Notes: generated by a model not told the origin, from the letters alone. A DNA stretch of 64,000 nt from Cyathus striatus (GCA_025738555.1 JAOVFP010000016.1:2356001-2420000), one strand, 5' to 3'. Positions 19,196 through 32,284 are shown, counted from the stretch's first letter. Numbers and translations are program-made.

Positions 19196-20045
19196 AATTA
19201 AAGATGGACAGAATGTATATGAAATATGATAAACTGATGTTAACAGTACAGGATTTGCAATGTGCATATATGATGGAACAAGTGAGAGATGGACAACTTG
19301 AAGATAAGAAAATGGAGGCTTTCTTTTTAAGCTTAGCACAAAGGTCAGCAGAAGAACTTGGTGATATAAAAACAGACAACACAGTGAGAGTGTGTCTGGC
19401 TGGTAAAAAATATAAACCAGTAGCTCAGAAAGTTAGACCAGTGTTGACAGGAGTTCCCCAAGAGTATTATATAAAGCATGAAATAAAGGGTAATCCTTTA
19501 GAAAACATGCCAGAGTTACCAGACAGACTGCCAGACTTTATTCCAGGAATAAGGTATACAGCTGAAAAAAAAGATGAAATGGACAAAGTACATGGACCAG
19601 AATTTTTAATGGATGAAGAAAGGAAATTGATGCACTGGATGATTAAAGAACAGGAAGAAGCATTCACATGGGATGACACAGAAAGAGGAAAGTTTAAAGA
19701 AGAAATCTTTCCACCAGTACAGATTCCCATAGTACCACATATACCTTGGGTAGAAAGGAATATACCTATTTCACCAGCATTACATGAAGAAATATGCAAA
19801 ATTATTAAGTCCAAAATTGATAATGGGGTATATGAACTATCTAATGCATCTTACCAGTCAAGGTGGTTTTGTGTAGTTAAGAAAGACAGAAAAAGTTTAA
19901 GATTGGTACATAGTCTTGAACCATTAAACTGGGTGACTATAGCTCACTCAGGATTACCACCAGCTACTGAAGAACTAGTGAATCATTTTGCAGGAAGAGC
20001 ATGTGGTGAGATATTGGACTTGTATGTTGGATATGATGAGTGAGT
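19196..20045 (+). pseudogene. Old Ty3-type element, block 3: start of reverse transcriptase
   Basis: A 279-residue open frame (19204-20040) with the RT N-terminal pattern: WVERNIPISPALHEEICKII, then RWFCVVKKDRKSLRLVHSLEPLN (19861-19929) and GEILDLYVGYDE up to the insertion. It ends in the TGA formed at the TSD AGTGAGT, and coding continues at 22387. It is the longest undamaged block of this element. Confidence 0.75.
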
Positions 20046-20991
20046 CTCTGTAAAAACAAAAGCACATGGATTTCACATGCACAGGTCATGTAATGGTCAG
20101 TAATGAGCAGTACATGCTAAAATGTCGCAATTCAGACCTGGACATGACCTGAAAAAACCTTTCACACTCATATCTGAGACATAGTTAGGACATGTAATTC
20201 CATTCTCTGAGCCAATGAGATTGTACATCTGTTAATGGTGTACTGAGAAATACATGACCTGAATATGATCTAGAGATGCCTTGTCATATCAATTACATAC
20301 TCTGCTAATGCCATTTACATGAGATGGGAATAATCATAATTTTTATATAGACTACAACAAACTAGTAATGCCTACAACAAAATGACAGAATGACACTCCC
20401 AAGCCCCCAACTTAATACATGACTTATACTATCATGCACCCAACAACTAACCTCCAATCTCAGATAGCCCTCAGACTCCCCTGCTTGCCATGCACCACAA
20501 AAAGCATAGTGCAGCCCCACCCAACCACACAAGATATCCATCTCGAGAACATTCTACAACCATACCAGGTAGCAAATGTTAGTCACACAATCAAGCACAA
20601 TAGCACAAGGTACTCACCACAAACCCCTGAGCAACCCCAGCCCACACAACATTGACACCCTCCAAGCATGCAAGACACACATCCTGAGACCACACAACCA
20701 CACTAGGCAAAAAATGTTAGTCATACAACTGAGCACAACAATGCAATGAACCCACCATATACCCAAGTGACCCCCATCCCACAAGCACAAGCAGATTTCA
20801 CCAGTGTTAGTAGGACACTGTGAGGTAAGAGGAAGTAAGAGTAAGGAAGAAAGGGACATGCACAAAAAAATCTTTGAGCAAACCCAGAGCAGAGATCCAT
20901 TGTATCATGTGAGTAATATGTAAGCAATTGGCTGGAAACATCAACTGGCAAGTGCATGCACAGCTGAGCACACTGCTGCACACCCACCCAG

Positions 20992-21603
20992 TGTCATATC
21001 TGTGACAATCCCTGAACCATTGGAGTCAACTCCGGGTTTACTCCACTTTTAGTACATTTCCTCTGGACTATGTATACTTATTATATATTGAACTCTTACT
21101 TACTAATGTTTACTTGTAACTGTTTACTTGTTCCTTCCCTTTAATATTACTACCTTGTTCTCCAGCTGCAGCCATTTCTCCTATGACTATAATCTAGAGG
21201 TGTACTACTAGTTTTACCATGGTCTACATTTCATGGAGTTTACTTACCTCTAGGATGCCACATACCCATGGGCATTACTCCATACACATTCAGACAAAGT
21301 AGTTTACTATATAAACTACTCCTGTAATGTAGATAGACTTCAGTTTCAAATCAACTACGTTTACACCCTTTCTCCCACTTGGGCCTTGAGCCAACTCTGC
21401 TATTTTGCCACTTACTCTGCTTTGTTCTAAATATGGAACTGGAAGTCCAAGGGGTGTAACACACAAGTTGAAGCCAATGTTCCACTACTCCCATACTTGT
21501 TCACTATCTCCATGCACCCTACTAATGTTGTACAAGTTACTCCACTACTTAGACCATCTACTCTAAAGTTCTTATCCCTAGTGGAATAGAATGGGATGTG
21601 ACA
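20992..21603 (+). repeat. Solo LTR in element D, distant relative of the chromovirus LTR
   Basis: It begins TGTCATATCTGTG and ends GATGTGACA, flanked by the 5-bp repeat CCCAG (20987-20991, 21604-21608). Similarity to the 662-bp LTR is clear in the 3' half (CAAATCAACTACGTTTACACCC; GTCCAAGGGGTGTAACACAC AAGTTGAAGCC, at 21336-21475). There is no internal region, so it is the product of LTR-LTR recombination. Confidence 0.75.
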
Positions 21604-21683
21604 CCCAGCCCCCTCTTCATTTGCTCCTCCTGCTCATCATAGTCACATTAATATTCATGTGATTAATATTTTTATAATAGGCA

Positions 21684-21971
21684 ATGTGCATATCTGAGGA
21701 TGGAATGAGTGAGGTACCTGTTTTTGGAGAAGCTCTTGCATTTTATCAAGTCAAACTACGAAATTCAAACACAAGTACTACAGTAAATAACTCTGAAAGA
21801 TTCCTGATATACAGATCAATTGATTCTGTGGAAAATGTTATGAATGTAGCACTTCATGGTGAATGGAGTAACACAAGTATGAGGATGATAGAAATATCAT
21901 GCATAAGGCAATTGTTGGAATCTGGAAAGGTCCATCAACAAGATATGTCTATATTCTTCAAAAACACTTAG
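21684..21971 (+). pseudogene. Short unassigned reading frame in element D
   Basis: 95 residues (PVFGEALAFYQVKL ... MIEISCIRQLLESG ... FFKNT). The segment MIEISCIRQLLESGKVHQQDM looks like real protein rather than a random frame. It may be the C-terminal end of a transposon-encoded protein, but I do not recognise the family. No start or upstream exon could be fixed. Confidence 0.3.
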
Positions 21972-22386
21972 CACTTAATATGCTTACAGGAGAGGAGAGG
22001 GGAAAAATTGAACATTCAGACAATGATGGTGATGATGAAATTAGTAGCATATATAGTACATAGCAAAATAAATATTAGTACTAGTTCTAGTACTTAGTAT
22101 TGTAAGTCAATTGATGTATAGATAGTACATACATACTACAGTGGTGCTGGAGAAGTAGTGTGAGTATTGCATGAGTCCAACATGAGTTATATCTACAGTG
22201 TACATGCATTGCACAGGAGTTGCACAGGAGTTGTGTATAAGCTGCACATATGTTCCCTGGACACTAGGCCCTTTTGGTTAACCATATATGTACAAGCTGC
22301 TTCACATGTCCAGTACATACATTGGCACTACTAATGAATGTCAGGTACATGATCTATGGACCTTTTCGTTTTTACAGAGAGTGAGT

Positions 22387-25305
22387 ACTGGCAGAGGCAT
22401 CAAGGGACATGACTACTTTTCAAACTTCCTTTGAGGCACTTAGATTAGTAACCTTGCCTATGGGATGAACTAACTCTGTACCGATCTTCCATGATGATGT
22501 AACATTTATTTTGCAAGATGAAGTACCAGAGTATACAAAACCATATATTGATGATTGTCCATTAAGGGGACCAGCTACCTGGTATGAGTTAGAGAACAGG
22601 GGTTATGAAATGATAAAAGGCAATAATAGTATCAGATGGTTTGTTTGGGAGCACTTCCAAAATGTAAACTAGATTCTACAGTGAATGAAGTACTCAGGTG
22701 GAACATTCTCAGGGAAGAAGTCCATTTTGTGTGCAGATGAATTTGAAGTGGTTGGGCACCTATATTCTTATAAAGGACACCATCCAACTGCAAAGACAAT
22801 AAACTCTGTACTAAAGTGGGGACCTTGTGAAGATTTTAGTGATGTAAGAGCATTCTTAGGAACAGTTGTACAAGCTAGACAAAATATTCCCAAGTTTGTA
22901 GACTTAGCAGCACCACTGTATAATTTGCTAAAGAAAGATGCTGAATTCCATTTGAGTGATAAAGAACAGAACTCTATGACAGTGTTAAAGAAAGTGGTAA
23001 AGAACAATCTACCAATTCACAACCCAGACTATAAGAGTAAACAACCATTGGTTGTAGCAGTAGACACATCATACATTGCTATTGGCTGGTTGATTTATCA
23101 GAGAGATGAAGCAGATCCTTCTAAAATCTATTACATAAAATTCAGCTCCAAAACCTTGTCAGAACAGCAATCATAATATTCTCAGCCAAAGCATGAACTG
23201 TTAGGACTCCAAATGGTCTTAGAAGAAGAACAATATCTTCTATTTGGATGCAGGAACTTAGTCATAGAAACAGATGCAAAGTACTTATCAGGCATGTTAG
23301 ATAATCCTGGGTGCATGTCTAATGCAACTATAAATCACTGGATTGATTACATTTGAACAAACTTCCACTTTAAGTTAGTACATAAAGCTGGAAAAACATT
23401 TGGAACTGATGGTTTGTCTCGAAGAAAGTTTGCAAAGGGTAATCAGACAGAATGGAAGTTTACAGATGAATCTGAAGATGATGAGATGCCATATATCTTA
23501 GAAAAGAGATATGCAGAGGATTCTGATCCACTGCCACTGGAAGAATACTATGAAGAGATTGATACCTGAACAGGCTTCCTAATCACAGAGTCTCCTCTAG
23601 ACTTGAAAGATGAACTAAAAGAAGTGCAGGAACAATATCAAGAAGAATTAAAAGTAAAGTGGAACTTAGTCAACAATGATAATTGTCCTGCCCAAGTTGA
23701 ACAGTACTTATGTCAGTTCACAACTATGAAACCACTACATGTAGAACCTGAGTATGATGCACCATACCTAGAAGAACACCATTTGGAAGTTAGTTGTATC
23801 AGAGATGAAAAGATGCAGTTGCTCAAAGATTGGCTGAAAGATACAAGTATTACACCAGTTGGTTATACTATCAGACAGTTTACAACATTTAAGCAATTTG
23901 CTAAGAAATATTTTCCTGAAGATGGAAAACTATACCTTAAAGGATTGAATGGGGAACATAAACTGTATGTAGAAAAACCTTACCAAATGTACATGCTTCA
24001 CTCTGCACATAATGCTCTTGGGCATTGTGGTGCATGTGCAACAACCAAAATTATATCAACACAATTTTGGTGGCCACAGTTGGACATGGATGTAGAATGG
24101 TATGTGAAAACTTGTGAAGAATGCCAGAAATGACAGTGAATGTGTTCAAGACCCCCCTGGTTTTAACAGAGACTCCATCATTATTTCAGACCTTACATAC
24201 TGATACACTACATATGGGGGAAGAATTTGTTTCAAATGGTTGCAAGCTCATTGTACATGGATGATGTGCTCTTTCATCTTGGCCAGAAGCTAAGGCACAA
24301 CATGTAGAAAATGCACAATCAATAGGACAATGGCTATTTGAGGATGTTATCTGCAGGTGGGGTTGTATACAGAAGATTGTAACAGACAATGGGCAACCAT
24401 TCCTGAAAGCTATGAAATGGTTAACAGACAAATATACCATTTCTGCAATCTCAATTTCACCTTACAATTCATGAGCAAATGGTGTGATAGAGTGCCCTCA
24501 CTGGGATCTTAGAAATATGTTGATGAAAACATGTGGTGAAAACAACCATTTAAAATGGTACTTCTTTCTGCCTCATGTTCTATGGGCAGATCATATTACT
24601 CCACAAAAACATCTAGGATGTTCTCCATATTTCTTAGTCACTGGTGCTCATCCAGTACTACTACTTGACTTAAAAGAAGCAACATGGCTGGTTTATCCAC
24701 CATCTGGAATTATGCCAACAGCTGATTTAATTGCAAGGTGAGCACAGGCCTTAGCTAAGCATGTGCACCATGTTGAACTTATGTGAGAACAGTTAACAGA
24801 AGAGAAAATATGTTGACTTGAAGCTATGGAAAAAGAAGTTGAACATAAAGTACAAGAATGGGTGTTTGAAAAAGGTGACTTGGTCTTAGTATGAAGTCCA
24901 AACATTGGAAAGTTGTCAAATAAAAAGAATAGATATTGATACAATGGCCCATATGTAGTAGTAGCAAGATCAAATGGTGGAAGCTATGTACTCTGTGAGC
25001 TTAATGGTGTAGTTCTGCACCGAAAAATAGCATGAGTACAAGTCACACCTTATTTTGCCCATAAAAATATACCATTAGCAGACTCAGTACAAGATGTAAT
25101 TGATTTATCTGAGAAAGGACTTTGGAATATGCTTGCAGAAGAAGAACCAGAAGAAGAAATGTGAGGGGACATAGAAGATTTAATGTTCAGAAATGTTAAA
25201 CTTAGCAAAGAAGCAGATGAATATAGCCTGAGTGACTTAGAAATTGAACATAATAAATCCAGAGATCACTTAGATGAAAATTTGGACTCAGAACATGAAG
25301 AATAA
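22387..25305 (+). pseudogene. Old Ty3-type element, block 4: RT end, RNase H and integrase
   Basis: Coding continues from block 3. TTFQTSFEALRLVTLPMG leads to the YIDD box (PYIDDCPLRGP, about 22540-22572). RNase H follows (VVAVDTSYIAIGWLIYQ at 23050-23100; LVIETDAKYLSGML; GTDGLSRRKF at 23404-23433). Integrase has its HHCC part (HNALGHCGACATTKII...CEECQK, 24008-24130), TDNGQPFL (24383-24406) and NGVIECPHWDLRNML (24480-24524). The frame is maintained to about 25305, broken by many TGA codons at places where Arg is expected (for example 23356, 24475, 24739, 24784, 24892) and by TGG to TGA at about 22467. There is no chromodomain. No 3' LTR was found. Confidence 0.8.
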
Positions 25306-25443
25306 GGATGGAAATTCAGATACTTCATAGCTAAATACATACAAAGATCCTATCTACAGAGCATAGGAAGCAGGAGATGTACTCCTAAATAAAAACTATG
25401 AGCACTACATTGTCAGGAGCAGTAAAAACATAGTAATTTACAG

Positions 25444-28100
25444 CTAAAAGAGAAGAAATATGAGTAAGAAAAGTGAAATAAGAATGGAATATATGAATAA
25501 AATTACAGTAGCAGAATCATGAGACGGTTTATCCAACTTGAATAGCATACTTTTCATAGCAATGACATACTGCTTGATCTTGGTGGCAGCAGTGAGCAAA
25601 TCAGTAGACTGTTGAGCAATAACAGCCTCCCAGAAGCTAAGAGACTGTCCTGGCTTGTGTGGGAAATGATGACTTTCAGCTGAGTTGATGATGTTCATTG
25701 CCCACATGTGGACATCAGGGAACTCTGTAAAAATAACATGCATCAGACAAAAATAGATGACATGGTTTAAAGTAGAATATGTACTGGAAAAGGTCAAGTC
25801 CACATGGACATGCTTCCTTGCCACCACCTGCACAAATTTGTGTGAAGAGCTGTGTAAATCAATGTGGGGAAGAGTCTCATAAGAGATATGTACTGCTTCA
25901 GGATGAGCCTCAGCAGCAGGCTGTAATAAGAAAAATAAAAAGATATGTCAGTAAAAACAGAACCATAATGGAAATGGATCACACTTACTGGAGTTACAAT
26001 GGGAGTGGGTACAGTGGTGTCATTGACTTGCATGTCAGTAGAGTTCTGAGAAAAGAATAAAAGTCAGAATGTTGAAAAATGCCACAAGAAAAATAAAAAT
26101 AAAATACATACCATGGATGCATCAACAACAGGTACTGCAGCAACAGGTGCAGCAGCAGCAGTAACAGGAGTAGCTGGAACTGCTACAGCCACCAGTGCAG
26201 TCATGACTTCGACCTCAGAATCACTGTCAACAGTCTCAATGGACTTGATAATCTTGGCATGCTAAAACACAGAAAATAAGAATAAAAGAAAGAAATAGAC
26301 AATGAATAAGCAACTCACATGATGTTTTACACCAGTCAGGGTAGTGGTAGTGATCAACATGATCAGAATATTATTCCATTTCCTGTGAACATTTGCACAG
26401 ATCCAAAACACTGAGTTATAGTATGGCTCTGGGTGAGTGTATTCTGAACCACCCTTCTCAGTGAGCAGATGGTAGAGCTTGCAAAGGGTGAACATTGCCT
26501 CTGTGAAGTCACCTTCATGCAACATATCAGGATATGCCTCATGGTGAAACAATATGCAGCACTGTATAAATTAAACTCAGCTAAGGAAGATAACTACAAC
26601 AAATAATAGAAACAATGTACCAGCTCCACATGAGGACTGTCAAGGCTAATGGCTTTGATGTTGATGCCAAGGGAGGGGAGGCACAGTTGAGAAGTCTGCC
26701 AACTTGATCATGAAGAATACAACATGTGCTGACAAAAGTCAGAGTGTTGGTGTAGGATTCGACAGGGGAAGACATAAAGCAGAAATAAGCACAATAGAGT
26801 GGTTAATGCTCTCACTTACAAGCATTGGCCTTTATAAACAAAACTATCACTGCCTGTGTCAGCCACTGAGGTATTGTCATCTTTGTAGCATGATAACACA
26901 CCCATATGGACTCAGTTATGATGGATGAATGTTGGATGTGTTTCCATGTCCTATAGGACGATAAGACTAAGCACAAGAATACTCCAGACCTAGACATACA
27001 TCAGAAAGACAGCCAAGGATGGCTATTTTTTCATTGATGGAGTAGAACAGGCATAGCACATGCCTGAATGCTGGAAACTTGAAAATCTGATGGTGTAAAA
27101 TAATAACAAGTCATTAATGTTGTAGATATGCACAGACCAGACTCATCACACAAATTTTGGAGCAATACAAAATTTATTTGAATAAAATTCTACAGAACAG
27201 TGCACTCTATGTAGTCTAATCATTGTGAATAGTGACAGGCAAAGGTACACTATCAGAATCTATGGAATATGAACAAGTAGGTTGAGCATGATGCCCACCA
27301 CATTGACTATCAGAACCTCATCCATTGTGTCCACCTCAATTAGTATGAGACCCATGTCCCCTAGTCCAACTACCATGCACAGGTGGCTGTCCAAAAGGAA
27401 GACCCATATCTTGAATAACATGAATGAAAGGTTGGGGATTGATAATGCCAGGGGGGAATAAGTCAGAACAATGATGGGGAAATGTGAACTCATACTAAGC
27501 AATAGACTCATAGAAAGCATGAGGGACTTGTGTTTGATTGATACCTAAAACAGTCTGTGCATGAAAAACAGTGGAGGGGACACCCATTGCCTGAATCTCA
27601 GCTCCAGTGGCAGCAATGAAAAAGCCTCCATTGAAAGAAGCTGGCTGGGGAAATGAGGCCTTCCTTTATGGTATCTGCAAGGTGAAAAAGATCAATTACT
27701 TGCATGAGATCCATGTTGGAAGCAAGAACTCCATGAGCACAAAGTCCTGAAAGGCCACTGAGTTTTTGATATGCCTCACAGAAGGCACAAATGTAATCCA
27801 AGAGGTAGAAGGAGTGCTTGGCAGTTTGAATATTAGCCATTGCAGTCAAAAATTGAAGAGATCACTGCACTTCCGACACAACAGGAAGATGTGCAGTGAT
27901 GTCTAGAATAAAAGAACCATGAGATAAAAGATAGGGAGATAGAAATAGATAATGTACTCATTGCCAGGATGCAGTCAAAAATTGAAGAAATCACTGTGCT
28001 TCCAACACAACAGGAAGATGCACAGTGATGTCTAGAATAAAAGAACCATGAGATAAAAGATAGGGAGATAGAAATAGATAATGTACTCATTGCCAGGACC
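25444..28100 (-). pseudogene. Decayed multi-exon gene of unknown function
   Basis: Several minus-strand open segments are separated by short stretches with GT...AG ends: about 27849-27598 (MANIQTAKHSFYLLDYICAF), 26775-26630 (GINIKAISLDSPHVEL), 26552-26311 (YPDMLHEGDFTEAMFTLCKL), 26262-26114 (SIETVDSDSEVEVMTALVAV), 26045-25990, and 25920-25444 (TEFPDVHMWAMNIINSAESH). Introns such as 26113-26048 (GTATGT...TCTCAG) and 25989-25921 (GTAAGT...TTACAG) are well formed. The order and the conserved splice sites argue for a real former gene. CG is nearly absent, as in the neighbouring repeats. I do not recognise the family. Exon borders are approximate and the 5' end is unknown. Confidence 0.4.
27841..28098. 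repeat. Two tandem copies of a 129-bp unit
   Basis: TGCAGTCAAAAATTGAAGA starts at 27841 and again at 27970. The two copies are nearly identical (ATCACTGCACTTCCGACAC against ATCACTGTGCTTCCAACAC) and the differences are mainly at CG. Confidence 0.85.
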
Positions 28101-28387
28101 TCAGTTTGCCCCATAACAATGTTGGGAATGAGTATGTTGGACAGATTGTCCAACATAAAGCTACACCCCATAGACTCAGATGCTTGGGTACAGGTGATAC
28201 AGGGACTGCAAGGGTTGTCCAGATTGATAATGCAAGAGGTGTTGTTCCAAACACAGCAGGTGCAACAGTCAGACTGCTGGTAACAATGAAGACTGAGCTT
28301 GACAAGCTCATCAATGATCTCTCAAAGATCAGGCAGCAGAGTACCAGTCAAAGTCATATCTAAAAAGTCAACAAGACAGTTAGTATG

Positions 28388-29022
28388 TGTCCTATCCTGT
28401 ATTGCCTACCTCCAGACTCCTATGCCTTACTCTGCCTTCTCCTTTGCTTACTCTGAACTTTGCTTACACTCTTAATATTACTTATTGATTACTGTACATA
28501 GATTACTCTTGTTTCCTTCCTTCTGTTCTACTGAGCTATCCCCTCAGTAATGTAGTATACATCTCATAGTGAGTCACTTATCATTCTTAAGTGTGCCACT
28601 ATCAGTTTCACTTTATACCAACATATGTGCTCACTTCTCTGATGTGTTTTATTATGTTTAATTAGTTTTAGTCTTCATTCTATGTATGCCTACCCTGACT
28701 GTACTTCTCCGCTGGCCTTTACTTACTCTGAGTCTCTAGTATTTAAGTAGTACTCAATTTGTACTTAGTCTTTAGTTTCATATTGAACTATGTCCTCACC
28801 CTTTTGTCTGACTTGAGTTACACCTCTTGTCTTCTCTGAAGGGCTTGCCCTTACTCTGAAATCTAGGACCAGGAATCCCAGGGGCACAGCACATAAGCTG
28901 AAGCCAAAGTCCTACCCCCTGAGTTCTTGTTCTCTGCTTTCATACTATACTCACCCTTTGCTTCTCCATAGTCACCCCCTCATTCTCCACTGCCAAGTCA
29001 GGCTAGGGGCACGGTCATGACA
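28388..29022 (+). repeat. Solo LTR of the chromovirus family, CG-depleted
   Basis: 635 bp aligned end to end with the 662-bp LTR, flanked by the perfect 5-bp TSD GTATG (28383-28387, 29023-29027). At nearly every CG of the intact LTR this copy has TG or CA (CCGCC to CTGCC, CCGAACC to CTGAACT, TTACGCTC to TTACACTC). Its shorter length comes partly from loss of the repeat CTTGGCCAGTGGC. It is an older insertion than 4540-13579. Confidence 0.9.
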
Positions 29023-29027
29023 GTATG

Positions 29028-29684
29028 AAATAAAGAAAAAGAGAGAAAAACTAACATACTGTATGTCTGGAGAATGAAATACAAAGCAGAGGGAAAACTT
29101 CTGTGAACAACACAAAGTCTCAGCCTCTATAAGTGAAAGACCACAAGCTGCTGAGATTGTCAGTATGAGATAAAGCCAAGAACAATAAGCAGAGTCTGAT
29201 TGCATAATTTTTCTGAGTAGACCAGAAGATCAGAAGAGGCTTGCAAGATAAACCCATCCATGAAAGTGCATAACTACACAACACGGAAACACATGTTATT
29301 AAGCCAGCAGACAAGCCACAGTATGAGAGCACATGTTGAGACACTGGAAGGCAGGGGACAAGTCAAAATCAGAGTGATGATATCCATGAACCAAGCATAT
29401 GACTGAGGGCAGTCATTTGTCAGTGTGGGGGAGATGATATACATGTAATTGTATTTGAATGTACCTGTTTAATTTTCACATCCTTTTCAATGGACTTCAG
29501 ACTGAGAAGGTAGAGATGAAGGGGAGGGACTAAGCTCCCAGGTTGCCTCCCATACTGACTACTAAGGGATAAAAACAATTATGTAAAACATAAACAACAG
29601 CAACTCCCCTCAGTCTGAACTCTATACACTTAACAAATACTTTACCTTTTTCATTCTAAAAATATATTCAATATATGAGGAGTG
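29028..29684. other. No gene seen
   Basis: AT-rich sequence between the solo LTR and the foldback element. Short frames on the minus strand show no motif. The stretch to about 29590 may continue the decayed gene interrupted by the solo LTR, but I could not join exons. Confidence 0.3.
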
Positions 29685-29794
29685 GTGTTAGCCAAAATTA
29701 TCATAAAAATGTAGTGTTTTGTGATTGCTGCAATCATAAATAATGATCACCTTCATGATTATGCATTTTGAGAGCTTATCCACCTACTAATACT

Positions 29795-30035
29795 AAATCT
29801 AATGGTGATCATAAGTGATCATTGGCTATTTTGAAGTGAATATTACTACTGTAGGTCTATTGTAATATGGTGATTATATGTGATCATTGACTTATTTTGA
29901 ATTGAATACTATTACTGTAGGTCTATTGCAATATGGTGATCATATGTGATCATTAGCTATTTGAAGTGAATATTACTATATTGTAATGTGGTGATCATAT
30001 GTGATCATTGACTTATTTTGAATTGAAAATTATTA
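29795..30035. repeat. Left-arm tandem repeats with core ATGATCACATATGATCA
   Basis: Units of the form GGTGATCATATGTGATCATTGAC...TTTTGAATTGAATATTACTGTAGGTCTATTGTAATAT, about 60-65 bp each, appear four times. The complementary units stand at 33787-34490. The core is a dyad. Confidence 0.8.
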
Positions 30036-30459
30036 CTGTATAAACAATCATTGTTACTAATTGGATATTGCTATTGTAGTTCATGTCACATTTGTCACAA
30101 TCTACCTGCATGTCACATATTTCCTGTGCTTCACACAATTCCTGTGCATCTTATAATTCCCATGCATCTTATAATTCCTGCACTCCACATCATTCCTGCA
30201 CTCTGGATAATTCCAGCACATCATAATTGTCATGATCTTCATGCATGTCACATACTTCCTATGCATCACAATTGTCACGATCTTCTCGCATGTCACATAT
30301 TTCCCACGCTCTAGATAATTCCTGCGCACTGTGCTTGTCATGCTTTTACACACATCATGACTGCCACGCTGCCACATGCTTCATGGCTGTCACAAAAGTG
30401 ACATATTTCTAGTGTGTCACAATTGTCAAGCTTTTACATGTCACATTCATCAATGCTAG

Positions 30460-31755
30460 TGTTGGCATAATCAGTTAATGGTGGTCATATTATACACCAT
30501 TCAATCTATATATGAGTTGATCAAATATTGATGGGGTCCCAACAGGTGTGCAATGACAATTGTTCCCATACCTTTCATGATCTAAGAATATGAGTATTGT
30601 GTGACACCACATTTAATTCTCAGTTCATTGCTTAGCAATGTAATTCAGTCTTTTACATTGACTAGTCATTGATTGATCTGTCAACTGTCAATCATTGACA
30701 CATACTTTTTGACAGATGAGGTCTGATTCTGTTGATAACATTGTTGCACATGACTATAGAGAAATGATATTACATTTTTTTAGACAAGAGAGGAGAAGGG
30801 ACAAAGGGGCCCTTCAGTAAAGAGAACAAGAAAAGAATGCAATGACATAATTAACACTAAGCTAAAGAACAGAAAAGTAAGTAAATAACAGCCACTGAGC
30901 AAGAAAGCGCAAAGTACAAAAGGGAGTTTTCATATATTAGAATGAATACTAATACTAAAAGAGTGAGTAGAAGTGAAACCAATTGAGACACAATAAGATA
31001 GTTTTTATTAACTCCCCATTTCAATAAAACATAGAAAACTATCATGTAGTTATATAGAGTAAGCAGTTATGTGATTTGGTAATGTGTGTTGAAGATATTA
31101 GTATAATCAATGGCCAATGCAAGAATCATCATCATCTAAAGGCTGTAATGTGTAAGTTTGATGTAATGTGGAATCACATCTATTCACAATCTATTTATAT
31201 GTGTTAAACATGCAAGGTTCTATATTCTTCTCTGTCTGGTTGGTACATGTTTCCATAATGTTCAATACCATTGTAATGACCCTAACCATTATGGTTATTA
31301 TTTTGTCATTTTATCACATCTCTAGTCTTGATTGTAAAACATAGCATATCCCAAATATATCATATGCTCTAAATAAGACTAAGACTCCAACTACATATAC
31401 ACTCTACATCCTCCAATCTAGTTTCTTATTATTGTTACACTCCCATAACATTATATTTGTTATATACTGTGTTACAACCTTCAATTCTACAAGTGTATAT
31501 TCATTTACTCTAATTTTTATAATTTGCTCTGTGGTTTCAAATACTTAATCTGCTTCTGTAACAATTTGGATGGTGATACAGATGTACCAGAAACTGCACA
31601 TGTGGTTGGCTTCCCTTGTTCAGAGTTAAGTTTTAGATACCTCACAAACTCTCTTCTTAACTATGTCCTTGGCCCCACATATGTAAGAGACAATAATTAG
31701 TACACATATCTATTGTTGCTATACTCTGTGTCAGATAAACAAAAGTTAAAATAAT
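30460..31755. other. Loop of the foldback element, no gene seen
   Basis: AT-rich, CG-poor sequence. Only short frames without motifs. Nothing resembling a transposase. Confidence 0.4.
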
Positions 31756-32284
31756 CTACATGATATTAAAGGCTAAAAATGTGACAGCTGACATGCATGA
31801 AAAATAATGACATGTTGGAAATATGTCACAAATGTGATGAGCATAAACACATGATAATTGTGACACATGCAAAATATGACACATATGTGACAGGCATAAA
31901 TGCATGACAATCATGACATGCAGGAATTATCTAGAGTGTGGGAATGATGTAGAGCACAAGAATGATTAGAAGCACAGGAAATATGTGACACATGAGAAGA
32001 TCATAACAATTGTAATGCATGGGAAGTATGTGACATGCATGAAGATTGTGACAATTATGATGCACTGGAATTATCCAGAGCACAGGAATGATGTGGAGTG
32101 TGGGAATTATAAGATGCGCAGGAATTGTGTGAAGCATGGGAAATATGTGACACATGGGTAGATTGTGACAAATGTGACATGAACTACAATAGCAATATCC
32201 AATTAGTAACAATGATTGTTTATACAGTAATAATTTTTAATTCAAAATAAGTCAATGATCACATATGATCACCACATTACAATA

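Larger units (their letters stand above)
20046..22379. mobile_element. Element D: 2334-bp inverted-repeat element with 7-bp TSD AGTGAGT
   Basis: AGTGAGT at 20039-20045 and 22380-22386. The left end CTCTGTAAAAACAAAAG and the complemented right end CTCTGTAAAAACGAAAAG form a 17-18 bp inverted repeat; further inwards GTCATGTA-type words are shared. Excision restores the RT reading frame (GYDE, TGA, VLAEASRDMTTFQT). The element contains a solo LTR (20992-21603). Apart from a short frame at 21684-21971, nothing protein-like is seen. Confidence 0.75.

Noticed and set aside
20419..20987. Frames on both strands in element D
   Set aside because: Pro/His/Thr-rich on one strand and Cys/Leu-rich on the other, without motifs; look like low-complexity chance frames.
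30051..30377. His/Cys-rich frames in the foldback arms, also at 31931-32212
   Set aside because: Produced by repeats of CATTCCTGCACTC-like words in inverted arms; same sequence in both arms, no protein feature.
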